This document shows, piece by piece, positions 42,734-50,575 of a stretch of DNA of 64,000 nt. Under the pieces are notes generated by a model that had not been told where the DNA came from, did no database searches, and worked only from the letters and a program-made list of their open reading frames with translations. The position numbers were made by a program, and so were the translations under genes. The stretch is from JAUVUV01 sp964548275 (GTDB taxonomy: Bacteria > Gemmatimonadota > Glassbacteria > GWA2-58-10), in assembly GCA_964548275.1 (NCBI GenBank), contig CAZJQI010000018.1, positions 1 through 64,000 on the forward strand. The letters are read 5' to 3'. Numbering within the stretch: position 1 is the stretch's first letter; the number at the start of each line of letters is the position of its first letter.

Positions 42734-43492
42734 TCAGACCTCGTAAACTTCTAAATCGAGGGCCGGCTCCACAGTTGCTTCGCACATCTCTGCGCACCGG
42801 CTGGCAAGTTTACCCGGGTCGAACGGCGGATAGACATGGGTCAGCAGGATTCTTTTCACACCGGATTCCCTTGCAACCCGGGCGACTCCCTCCGGGCTGA
42901 GATGGCCGGGCGCACTGTGAGGGTCGTCGGTGGAACACTCGCAGACCAGCAGGTCAGCGCCGCGAGTGATTTTTACCAGTGCCTCGCAGTACTGTGTATC
43001 CCCGGAAAGAACGAGCGATTTCGAGCCGTCGCTCACCCTGTAAGCCAATCCCCCGGTATCGCCGTGCTCCATGGGCGCGGTTTCCACTTTCCAGCCTGCC
43101 TTACCCTTCACAGCCTCCTCGGGGTTAAGCTCGCACAGGTTAAGCCGGAAGTTTTTCGGCACAACCGGGGGCCAGGCCGCGCTGACCCTGTTGTAAAAAT
43201 CTTCCAGCCCGGCAGGGCCGTAAACATAGAGCGGAGCGCTTCTTTCCGCGCCCGGAGTGTAGTTGGCGGCAAAAAGGAATGAAACCAGGTCCAGGGTGTG
43301 ATCCGGGTGGTAGTGGGTGTAAAAGATGTGCGAAATTTCCTGCCAGTTCAAACCGGCCCGGGCCGCCCGGTAAAAAGTCCCCGAGCCGCTGTCGAACAAC
43401 AGGTTCTCCCCGCAGGCATTCACGACAAAACCCGGAGCACCGCGTCCGGCAAGCGGAACCAGGGTACCTGCTCCCAGCACTGTCAGGCGCAA
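42734..43492 (-). CDS. Metallo-beta-lactamase-fold hydrolase, RNase Z-like
   Basis: This 252-aa cytoplasmic protein begins MRLTVLGAGTLVPLAGRGAP, then LLFDSGSGTF and THYHPDHTLDLVSFLFA, with the complete HxHxDH metal motif. LVLSGDTQYCEALVKI and LTHVYPPFD supply the remaining metal ligands. The arrangement is that of the RNase Z/ElaC branch, although the long exosite arm of true tRNase Z is not clear, so the substrate may differ. The TTG start at 43492 is supported by a perfect AGGAGG 5 bases upstream. Confidence 0.88.
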   Translation of the reverse strand: MRLTVLGAGTLVPLAGRGAPGFVVNACGENLLFDSGSGTFYRAARAGLNWQEISHIFYTHYHPDHTLDLVSFLFAANYTPGAERSAPLYVYGPAGLEDFYNRVSAAWPPVVPKNFRLNLCELNPEEAVKGKAGWKVETAPMEHGDTGGLAYRVSDGSKSLVLSGDTQYCEALVKITRGADLLVCECSTDDPHSAPGHLSPEGVARVARESGVKRILLTHVYPPFDPGKLASRCAEMCEATVEPALDLEVYEV

Positions 43493-43521
43493 AATTTCCT
43501 CCTGTTCATCTCACTGTTAAT

Positions 43522-44868
43522 TCATTTTCCCATCAGGTTGAGCACTGCGGTTGTCATGGCTATTACTCCGGTGCGGAGAGAAGGCTCGGGCACCGGTAGG
43601 TAATAGGGGGAGTGCCAGCCGGGTCTGGTGGATGGGTCCGAACCGGCAGCGGCAGTTCCCACCCGGAACATGAACACAGGAACCTTGTGTTCGGTAATTC
43701 CGTATTCGCTGAAATCCTCACCAGCAGTGGAGGGTTTCTGCCTGATGACATTTTCCTCACCCAGGACTTCCCTGAAGGCTTTAACAGTGGATTCCACAAG
43801 TTCCGGGTCATTATAGAGCGCCGGGAAAAACTCCTCGGTACGGTTATGGATCACCGGCAGGCGATCCTCAGGCACGCCGGCTGCCCGGCAGGTATTGACC
43901 GTAATTCGCTCGATCTCCTCGAGGATTTTTGCGCGCACCTCATCTGTAAAAGACCGGATAGTAAGCTGAAGTTTCACCTCATCCGGAATTATATTATGCT
44001 TGCTTCCACCGTGAATCGAGCCAACAGTCACTACCCCGGTCTCTACCGGGTTAATTGCCCGGCTTACCACGGTCTGCAAATTATTTATAACCTGCGCGGC
44101 GATCACCACCGGGTCTCGGCCCTGGTGCGGACGCGCTCCGTGCGCGCCGATCCCGCGGATCGTGATATCGATCATGTCGATATTTGCCATTGCCCAGCCC
44201 GGACAGTAGCCCACCTGGCCCGTTTCCAGGTCCGGGTCGCCGTGCTGGGCCAGTGCATAATCCGGCACAGGCCAGCGTTCGTACAGGCCGTCGGCCAGAA
44301 CGGCGCGCGCACCGCCGCCTCTCTCCTCCGCGGTCTGTCCGACCATGACCAGAGTTCCTATCCAGCGCTCTTTCATCCCGGCCAGCAACTGTGCGGTTCC
44401 AAGCAGTGTGGCAGTGTGCATGTCGTGGCCGCAGGCATGCATTACAGGAACCTCCTCCCCGCTGATATCTATGCTGCGAACCTTGCTTGCATACGGGACC
44501 CCTGTTTTCTCCAGTATCGGCAGGGCATCGATGTCTGTGCGTACCAGAACTGTAGGTCCCGAACCATTTTCCATTATGGCCACGACACCATAGCAGGTGA
44601 GGTTTTTATCAGGGTACTTTCCAACAGGGTTTGTGACCCCGAAGCCCAGCTTACGCAGTTCTTTCGCCAGTTTTTCCGAGGTCTCTTTCTCGAAATAGGA
44701 TAACTCCGGCGATGCGTGCAGATCCTTGTAAAATTCCAGCAGTACAGGAAGCTTTTCTTTGACAATTGCCTTCATATTTCTTGCTAAAACATGACTTATC
44801 AAAGTTAAGGAAAAAACCAGGCTCAACGTCGATATCATCCAGAAATGAGAAAAATCTGTCTGTCCCAT
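43522..44868 (-). CDS. Exported M20-family amidohydrolase, paralogue A
   Basis: This is an M20D-type metallo-amidohydrolase, a family that cleaves N-acyl amino acids or similar amides. HACGHDMHTATLLG and TAEERGGGARA carry zinc ligands and the catalytic Glu, GAHGARPHQGRDPVV lies in the dimer domain, and GEDFSEYG near the end is the last ligand region. A signal sequence (SLVFSLTLISHVLA) suggests export, which is unusual for this cytosolic family but found in FCB bacteria. The ATG at 44868 has AAGGA 6 bases upstream and is preferred to a TTG at 44892. It is about 60% alike to the next gene by eye, so the two arose by duplication. Confidence 0.9.
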   Translation of the reverse strand: MGQTDFSHFWMISTLSLVFSLTLISHVLARNMKAIVKEKLPVLLEFYKDLHASPELSYFEKETSEKLAKELRKLGFGVTNPVGKYPDKNLTCYGVVAIMENGSGPTVLVRTDIDALPILEKTGVPYASKVRSIDISGEEVPVMHACGHDMHTATLLGTAQLLAGMKERWIGTLVMVGQTAEERGGGARAVLADGLYERWPVPDYALAQHGDPDLETGQVGYCPGWAMANIDMIDITIRGIGAHGARPHQGRDPVVIAAQVINNLQTVVSRAINPVETGVVTVGSIHGGSKHNIIPDEVKLQLTIRSFTDEVRAKILEEIERITVNTCRAAGVPEDRLPVIHNRTEEFFPALYNDPELVESTVKAFREVLGEENVIRQKPSTAGEDFSEYGITEHKVPVFMFRVGTAAAGSDPSTRPGWHSPYYLPVPEPSLRTGVIAMTTAVLNLMGK

Positions 44869-44933
44869 ATCAGTTCCTTTTAGAGTTAGCAATCATTATT
44901 GTTCTCACAGCTGTCAATGAAGCGAAAACCGGT

Positions 44934-46265
44934 TCACCTGCCCATCAGGTTGAGCACTGCTGCGGTCATCGCCTTGACACCGGTAGTGATAGTCGGCACG
45001 TGCACCGGCTTGAAAAGCGGCGAATGCAGCCCGGGTCTGGATTCCGGATCGGAGCCTGGTTCTGCGCTGCCCACGCGGAAGTAGAAAATCGGGACCTTGT
45101 GCTCTGTCCTGCCGTACTCGCTGAAATCCTCTCCCCCGGTGGTGGGCTTGATCCGCACCACTCTATCAGCTCCCAGCGCCGATTCGAGCGCTTTCACAGT
45201 GGATGCTGTCAGTTCGGGATCGTTATAAAGCCCGGGCGTGTATTCTACACCACCGGTGATTATTGGAAGACGGTCCTGGGGCACTCCTGCGGCCCGGCAG
45301 GTATTCAGCGTGATTCGCTCGATTGAGGTGAGGATCCTCTGGCGAACTTCCTCAGTGAAGGAACGCACTGTAAGCTGAAGTTTCACCTCGTCCGGGATGA
45401 TATTATGCTTGCTGCCTCCGTGGATCGAGCCGACAGTGACCACCCCGGGATCGACCGGGTTGATCTCCCGGCTGACAATTGTCTGGAGGGCATTGATCAC
45501 CTGGGCGGCGATCACCACCGGGTCGCGGCCCTGGTGCGGCCGTGCACCGTGAGCACCCACACCGCGGATCGTGATATCCACCATGTCAACGCTGGCCCAG
45601 GCCCAGCCCGGGCAGTAGCCCACTTTCCCGGCCTCCACCCCGGGGTCCACGTGAAGGGCCAGGGCATGGTCCGGAACAGGCCAGCGCTCGTAAAGGCCGT
45701 CGGCAAGCAGGGCGCGGGCGCCGCCGCCTCTCTCCTCAGCAGTCTGGCCGATCATGATCAGCGTGCCGCTCCACCTGCTTTTCAACTGCGACAGAAGGCG
45801 TGCCGTGCCGACCAGCGTGGTGGAATGCATGTCATGGCCGCAGGCGTGCATCACGCCGACTTCCTCCCCGCTGATATCTTTCATCCGTACCCTGCTTGCC
45901 CACTCCAGGCCGGTTTTCTCTTCTATGGGCAAAGCGTCCATGTCCGCCCGCACCATCACTGTGGGCCCCTCACCGTTTTTCATCACTGCCACCACCCCGT
46001 AGCAGGTATATTTACCGCCGGGATATTTCCCCACAGGATAGGTAACCTCGAACCCTGCGGAGCGCAGCCTGGCGGCAATCTTAGCCGAGGTGTTTTTCTC
46101 GAAATAAGACAGCTCCGGATTGGCGTGCAAGTCCTTGTAGAATTCAGTCAGCGAGTTCAGCTCGGCTCTAACGAGCCGGTCCAGCTCCTGAGAAAAAGAA
46201 AGGTGCGGCAGGCTTAACAGAGCAACCATGGCAAGCGAACAGATTCGGCAGGCGGTTCTCGGCAT
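44934..46265 (-). CDS. Exported M20-family amidohydrolase, paralogue B
   Basis: The same motifs as paralogue A are present: HACGHDMHSTTLVG, TAEERGGGARA, GAHGARPHQGRDPVV and GEDFSEYG. One difference is LHVDPG where A has QHGDPD near the third metal region. A Sec signal ends near LSFSQ. The ATG at 46265 is chosen because a perfect AGGAGG lies 6 bases upstream; the longer reading frame to 46346 has no such site. The mature protein is about 420 aa. It is the first gene of the minus-strand run and shares a divergent promoter region of 250 bp with the oxidoreductase gene. Confidence 0.92.
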   Translation of the reverse strand: MPRTACRICSLAMVALLSLPHLSFSQELDRLVRAELNSLTEFYKDLHANPELSYFEKNTSAKIAARLRSAGFEVTYPVGKYPGGKYTCYGVVAVMKNGEGPTVMVRADMDALPIEEKTGLEWASRVRMKDISGEEVGVMHACGHDMHSTTLVGTARLLSQLKSRWSGTLIMIGQTAEERGGGARALLADGLYERWPVPDHALALHVDPGVEAGKVGYCPGWAWASVDMVDITIRGVGAHGARPHQGRDPVVIAAQVINALQTIVSREINPVDPGVVTVGSIHGGSKHNIIPDEVKLQLTVRSFTEEVRQRILTSIERITLNTCRAAGVPQDRLPIITGGVEYTPGLYNDPELTASTVKALESALGADRVVRIKPTTGGEDFSEYGRTEHKVPIFYFRVGSAEPGSDPESRPGLHSPLFKPVHVPTITTGVKAMTAAVLNLMGR

Positions 46266-46516
46266 GGCAATCCTCCTGAGAATGAGTTTTTCAATCGACC
46301 AAATAACTATAAAACACCGGAGGGGACTGTACAATGTCTTTATCATATTTTTCGGGGTTTCAAATTAACCATAACTCTTTCTATCTCCCGGAACCGGGCC
46401 GGATTTGTGCCTTGATTTAGCAAGGAAAATCAATTAAACTTATCCTCCCAATTGCTTACAGATTATCAGAATTGGACATTTAAAAAATATTTTTCAAACT
46501 TAGTGAGGATATACGA

Positions 46517-47782
46517 GTGATGAGCCAGAGTTACGAAAAACCGCCTGTAGTGCTTGTGGGCGGGGGAATGATAACCGAGATCCAGATTCTCCCCTCCCTG
46601 TATCACCTTCAGAGGACAGGCCTTATCGGCGATATTTCGATCTGCGCGCTCAACGGCGCGCCGCTGAAAAAAATTGCCGAAAACGAGAGCCTGAAAAAGG
46701 CCTTCCCCGGCTGCACTTTCACGCCCTATCCGGATTTCAGCAAGGTCGATCTCGACGAGACCTTCCCTGATTTGTACAAGGAGGTTTTCGGCAAGGCTCC
46801 GAAACGCAGTATCGCTGTGGTGGCCGTACCGGACCAGCTTCATTACCAGGTAGTGAAAGAGGCCCTCGAATGCGACCTTCACGTGCTGACTGTCAAGCCG
46901 CTGGTGCTGATATACGAGGAGGCGATAGAGCTGGAGAAACTGGCACAGGCAAAGGGACTGTTTATCGGGGTGGAGTATCATAAGCGTTTCGACGACCGCA
47001 ACCTGATCGCCCGCCTGCGTTACCGCGCCGGCGAACTGGGAGATTTCCGCCTCGGGTACGCAAGCCTGATCGAGCCCTGGTACTACCGCAACTCCAATTT
47101 CCAGAACTGGTGCACAGTGGAAAATTCGGACATGTTCACCTATATCGGCTGCCATTATGTGGATCTGGTGGCTTTCATCACCGGGCTGCTGCCTGTGGAG
47201 GTCTCGGTTTACGGTATAGTTGAGGAGTATCCCAACGGCAACAAGGGCTATCTCTGGACGGACGGACGGGTGGTCTGGAGCAACGGGGCCTTCCTGGCAG
47301 TGCTCAACGGCATGGGCTATCCCAACGTGGCTCCTGGAGGCAACAGCCAGAGCATGACACTGTTCTGCCGCGGCGAGAAAGACGGCGCGCTGGTGATGCA
47401 CGACGACCAGTTCCGCGGGGTGAAACACAGCTATACTGCCAGGGGCAGCGATGAGGGCGACACTTACTACAACGAGGTCAGCCCGGACTATTTCAAGCTG
47501 GTCGACCTGGGCGGCGGCGCGCTCACTCCTGTGGGCTACGGCCATCGCTCGATAGAGGGGATTATCAAGGCGATCCACAGAGTGGAGGCTGCAGGCGGAG
47601 ACGACCTGAAAGCGCGCCAGGCGGAGATGGAGGCTATTGACCGGGAGGGGATTATCGCCACTCCGGCCAACAGCTCATACAATGAACTGGTGATCGAGGC
47701 GGGCCGGATGTCGATCACCAGCCAGGGCCGGCCGGTGGTGATCACCTACGGCGACAACCCGCACGTGCGATTCAAGGATTAA
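46517..47782 (+). CDS. Gfo/Idh/MocA-family oxidoreductase
   Basis: This NAD(P)-dependent oxidoreductase probably acts on a sugar or sugar derivative. The N-terminal Rossmann fold has VVLVGGGMITEIQILPSL. The usual EKP at the active site is here VKP (in HVLTVKPLVL), and GVEYHKRFDDRN and YIGCHYVDLVAFITG give the substrate-binding Tyr/His residues. The length is 421 aa. The GTG at 46517 and the ATG at 46520 are both possible, as GAGGAT sits 6 and 9 bases upstream. A terminator follows. The sulfatase and lyase context suggests a role in breakdown of unusual sugars, which is inference. Confidence 0.9.
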   Translation: MMSQSYEKPPVVLVGGGMITEIQILPSLYHLQRTGLIGDISICALNGAPLKKIAENESLKKAFPGCTFTPYPDFSKVDLDETFPDLYKEVFGKAPKRSIAVVAVPDQLHYQVVKEALECDLHVLTVKPLVLIYEEAIELEKLAQAKGLFIGVEYHKRFDDRNLIARLRYRAGELGDFRLGYASLIEPWYYRNSNFQNWCTVENSDMFTYIGCHYVDLVAFITGLLPVEVSVYGIVEEYPNGNKGYLWTDGRVVWSNGAFLAVLNGMGYPNVAPGGNSQSMTLFCRGEKDGALVMHDDQFRGVKHSYTARGSDEGDTYYNEVSPDYFKLVDLGGGALTPVGYGHRSIEGIIKAIHRVEAAGGDDLKARQAEMEAIDREGIIATPANSSYNELVIEAGRMSITSQGRPVVITYGDNPHVRFKD

Positions 47783-47827
47783 AGAGCAAAGGGGCAAAGG
47801 GACAGAAGCAACTCGCGCCTTATACAT

Positions 47828-47870
47828 AAAAAAGGACCCGGCGAGAAAATCGCGCGGGGCCTTTTTTTTT
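47828..47870 (+). terminator. Rho-independent terminator after the oxidoreductase gene
   Basis: AAAAAAGGaCCCGGCGA is followed by a short GAAAA loop and TCGCGCGGGGCC, then nine or ten T residues. The stem has one or two small bulges. The A run on the left and T run on the right are classical for intrinsic termination on the plus strand, 45 bp after the stop codon. Confidence 0.85.
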
Positions 47871-47882
47871 GCTGAAAGATTC

Positions 47883-48070
47883 TAGTGTACTGTCCCGGAA
47901 ATTAGTTGATTTAAATTTATGCCCCAAAACATTGGATAACTATTTTGGTATTGATCCTGAAACGCCCGTCCAGTCAGGATCGTAGGGGCAGACCCATGTG
48001 TCTGCCCGCGGGCGCACACACGGGTGCGCCCCTACGGAATATGTAACCTTATTTCCGGGACATGACACTA
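47883..48070. repeat. 188-bp interspersed repeat, copy A
   Basis: The ends TAGTGTACTGTCCCGGAAAT and the inverse of ATTTCCGGGACATGACACTA form imperfect terminal inverted repeats, each bordered by CTAG. Inside are three hairpins: GATCCTGA/TCAGGATC, GGGCAGAC/GTCTGCCC and GGGCGCAC/GTGCGCCC, the last two enclosed by GTAGGGGC/GCCCCTAC. The copy at 55564-55751 has the same length and orientation and differs at only a handful of bases, all near the ends. No transposase is encoded. Confidence 0.9.
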
Positions 48071-48077
48071 GGTGATT

Positions 48078-49028
48078 CTATAATGGCTCCAATGTAATTA
48101 TCATCTCCATAGCCAGCGGTATGCTCATGCCGCCCTCTTCTGCCGGGCCGCCTTCGATTATTTGCTCCCCGGATATTTTTTGAGTCATCAGGCTCCTCAC
48201 AATCCAGCCGGTTGACTCATCGAGTTCGTAAGTGCCTGATTGCTCTCCCGATATGTCCATAGTAATCTTCATCGGCCCCATTTCCATGGGACCGGCATCC
48301 GGATTCGATTTCAGCACTGACTCAACAGCCATAACCGCAATCCCGCCCTTGCGCTCTTTCAGGGTCCACTTGTAATCAATTGTCATGGGCATACCGGCAG
48401 TGATTGAGATCGTTTTTGTCCAGGAATCACCTGCTTCCACAGGCCGGTCTGGAATCATCGAGAACCACTGTCCCATCATTTCCGCGGTCGCCTGGTCGCC
48501 GAACATATCTTTGAACTGTTTTTTCATCATCTCTCTCATCTGCCCATCCGGCAACTCGAGGCTCTCTATAACTCCTGACATCATCTCTTTCACCCCATCC
48601 ACTTTTTTTACTTCGCCCCTGTCCGAGACGACCATGGTGTAACTCTGCCCGGCTATTGCCGCAAAACCTTTCATCATCGGGTGATCAACTTCTGTGGGGC
48701 TGGCCGAATCGTAAGAAATCTTGCCCATGGGGCCTTCCATTTCCGCTGAAATCGCCTGGAAAGTCACCTTGATCGTGGCATCTCCTGCTTCGCCCACTTT
48801 CTGCACGTCAAATGCGAAATCCATGGCCATCTTCTGATTCATCTCCATTTCGCGGCCCTGCAGGGTTTGTGTCATTTTCTGGTCGTAGACTATGCGGGTC
48901 TTGTAGGTCTTGCCCTGTTGCAGCCGCAGCTTGAGATCGACTTTTTCTCCCGGTCCGGCGTATGAAACCGTGGATACGTTAGCCAGAGCGAAACATGCAA
49001 GGATCAGGGGAAAATATATTTTTTTCAT
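48078..49028 (-). CDS. Exported DUF6263-like protein
   Basis: A signal peptide ends near VSYA (residue 24). The 316-aa protein has LKLRLQQGKTYKTRIVYDQK with a long beta-rich body, MVVSDRGEVKKVDG, PDRPVEAGDSWTKTISI and EQSGTYELDESTGWIVRSLM, the order seen in DUF6263 proteins. It is rich in Met and has many MxGPM-type segments. The function is unknown. AGAGG precedes the ATG. The gene lies alone next to repeat copy A. Confidence 0.8.
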   Translation of the reverse strand: MKKIYFPLILACFALANVSTVSYAGPGEKVDLKLRLQQGKTYKTRIVYDQKMTQTLQGREMEMNQKMAMDFAFDVQKVGEAGDATIKVTFQAISAEMEGPMGKISYDSASPTEVDHPMMKGFAAIAGQSYTMVVSDRGEVKKVDGVKEMMSGVIESLELPDGQMREMMKKQFKDMFGDQATAEMMGQWFSMIPDRPVEAGDSWTKTISITAGMPMTIDYKWTLKERKGGIAVMAVESVLKSNPDAGPMEMGPMKITMDISGEQSGTYELDESTGWIVRSLMTQKISGEQIIEGGPAEEGGMSIPLAMEMIITLEPL

Positions 49029-49239
49029 TTTAAAACCTCTGGGTGGTAGGATTATTTGACGATATTCCCCGTATCAAATGCGAATGTGCGCCAGCTTGGC
49101 CTCCCTTCTCGCTCGCAGAGGATTCTACCATTTTCGCCTGAATCAAGAGATTCTCCTTAATATCCTTCTGGTAATATAAAGCAATTCCATCCGGGATACA
49201 CGAATTTATTCGACAGCACAATCACTTTTCTTTCGTAAA

Positions 49240-49470
49240 TCAGTCATCCTTTATGTAGCCGTCCTGCAGTTGAAACACTTCTTCCACGCCTAGATTGAAA
49301 ATCCGGGCCAGCTTGAAAGCAAGAGGCAGGGAAGGCATGTATTTTCCCGCCTCGATCGCGATAATGGTCTGGCGGGTCACCCCGGCCCTCTCTGCCAGCT
49401 CCTGCTGGGTCATTTCGCCGTGCTCGAAACGAAGGCGGCGGATGTTGTTTGTCACTTCACTTTTCGGCAT
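49240..49470 (-). CDS. XRE-family transcriptional regulator
   Basis: This 76-aa protein is a compact Cro/CI-type helix-turn-helix regulator: NIRRLRFEHGEMTQQELAER then AGVTRQTIIAIEAGKYMPSL, with LAFKLARIFNLGVEEVFQ at the end. It is the third gene in an operon with two small membrane proteins and overlaps the previous gene by 14 bp. Small regulators of this kind that travel with membrane proteins often control their own operon, and an inverted repeat lies at the promoter (50465-50481). Confidence 0.93.
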   Translation of the reverse strand: MPKSEVTNNIRRLRFEHGEMTQQELAERAGVTRQTIIAIEAGKYMPSLPLAFKLARIFNLGVEEVFQLQDGYIKDD

Positions 49471-49903
49471 CTGCTGTCTCTTTCGGCTCGCGGCTATATA
49501 GTACTAATATTGAAACGGCTCGAACAAGATTGAGAACAATGATTCCCCAAAGAAAAATAAAAAGCAAGATATACACCGGGACAAGCTCCTCGCCCCTGCT
49601 GCGGTATATCCAGTACGGGATCAAACATACAAACACCAGATAACCGAAGACAGCAGCAAAACCATTGAAACCGGCCTTTTGCAGGATAATCTCATCACGC
49701 TCATCGTATGTAATGCCTTTTTGCTTTTTCTTAATTTCATTATAGATCGGTTCGAAAATTATATAAAGACTTAGAACAGCCAAAAGTGCTAATCCAGCAT
49801 GCGCGTTCTCCCAACCTACAAATGGAACCAGGGTAAAAAAGCATAACAGGCTGAGAATTACCATAAGCAGATTGAAAAAAGCTGCTTTCTGAAGGCGGTT
49901 CAT
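49457..49903 (-). CDS. Small membrane protein with DERD motif (DUF2178-like), second of pair
   Basis: The 148-aa protein has four hydrophobic segments, two at the N-terminus and two at the C-terminus, with a charged loop between them containing GITYDERDEIILQKAGFNGF. The DERD motif and the layout are shared with the next gene upstream, so these are paralogues. Similar proteins are often found next to XRE regulators. The function is unknown; membrane stress or peptide response has been suggested for this kind of context, but nothing here proves it. It overlaps the regulator gene by 14 bp. Confidence 0.8.
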   Translation of the reverse strand: MNRLQKAAFFNLLMVILSLLCFFTLVPFVGWENAHAGLALLAVLSLYIIFEPIYNEIKKKQKGITYDERDEIILQKAGFNGFAAVFGYLVFVCLIPYWIYRSRGEELVPVYILLFIFLWGIIVLNLVRAVSILVLYSREPKETADAEK

Positions 49904-49948
49904 GGGGATACCACCGGCCAGAAAAGGAGATCATTAAAATTTTGAAAT

Positions 49949-50413
49949 TTAGTCATTATCAGCTTTCGATTCCCGGCTGTAACGGATCAAAATCGAAAAG
50001 GACATGCTCAGAACTAAGACCAGGCCACTCCCACCAACTAAGAGTGGAATAATATCTACTACAACAACCGTACTTTCCCTTACCGCCCAGACAATAATCC
50101 AGGTCAGCATTCCGGCCACAACCCAGAAAATGTAAGTCGCCCTGAATCCGATAAGACTTGATTCAAGCATTATCTGTTTGTCTCTCTCATCCATTACCAA
50201 ACCTGTATCGTCCGCTTTCTTTCTTAAATACTTTCCTGAACTCCCCAGAAAACCCAGCAGGCCGAGAAATACAAAGCTTACCTTCACCAGATCTGCTCCC
50301 AAAAGAAAATATATCAAGACGTAAGTCATACCGGTCAGAGTTAAAGCTCCGAGAACAACAATCAGGTTATACCAGGCAAATTTCTGCAAAGCAGTTTTCG
50401 GCAAGTCAGACAT
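49949..50413 (-). CDS. Small membrane protein with DERD motif, first of pair
   Basis: This 154-aa protein also has four hydrophobic segments and a loop with GLVMDERDKQIMLESSLIGF. The ATG at 50413 is chosen over a longer frame to 50452 because GGGGGATT lies about 6 bases upstream. It is the first gene of a three-gene operon ending in the XRE regulator, with a 45-bp gap to the second gene. Paralogy with the second gene is seen in the motif and topology rather than in overall identity. Confidence 0.8.
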   Translation of the reverse strand: MSDLPKTALQKFAWYNLIVVLGALTLTGMTYVLIYFLLGADLVKVSFVFLGLLGFLGSSGKYLRKKADDTGLVMDERDKQIMLESSLIGFRATYIFWVVAGMLTWIIVWAVRESTVVVVDIIPLLVGGSGLVLVLSMSFSILIRYSRESKADND

Positions 50414-50464
50414 TAGAATCCCCCAACGAATAGTTATTTTATCAAAATACAAATGTATTTAAAC

Positions 50465-50501
50465 CTATACCTAATGTATAGTATCCTTTACATTTTGTCA
50501 A
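50465..50501 (-). promoter_or_regulatory. Promoter with inverted-repeat operator for the XRE operon
   Basis: On the minus strand TTGACA (50496-50501) is followed after 15 bases by TATACA (50475-50480), a short but acceptable sigma-70 spacing. An inverted repeat CTATAC-CTAAT-GTATAG at 50465-50481 covers the -10 region. This is the expected place for a self-acting XRE repressor to bind. Confidence 0.55.
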
Positions 50502-50575
50502 GGGTTTTTTACATAAGAATGAAAGATGGCAGTAAAAAAGTCAGTCAGAAGTCATAAATCAGGCGGGATAATCCT

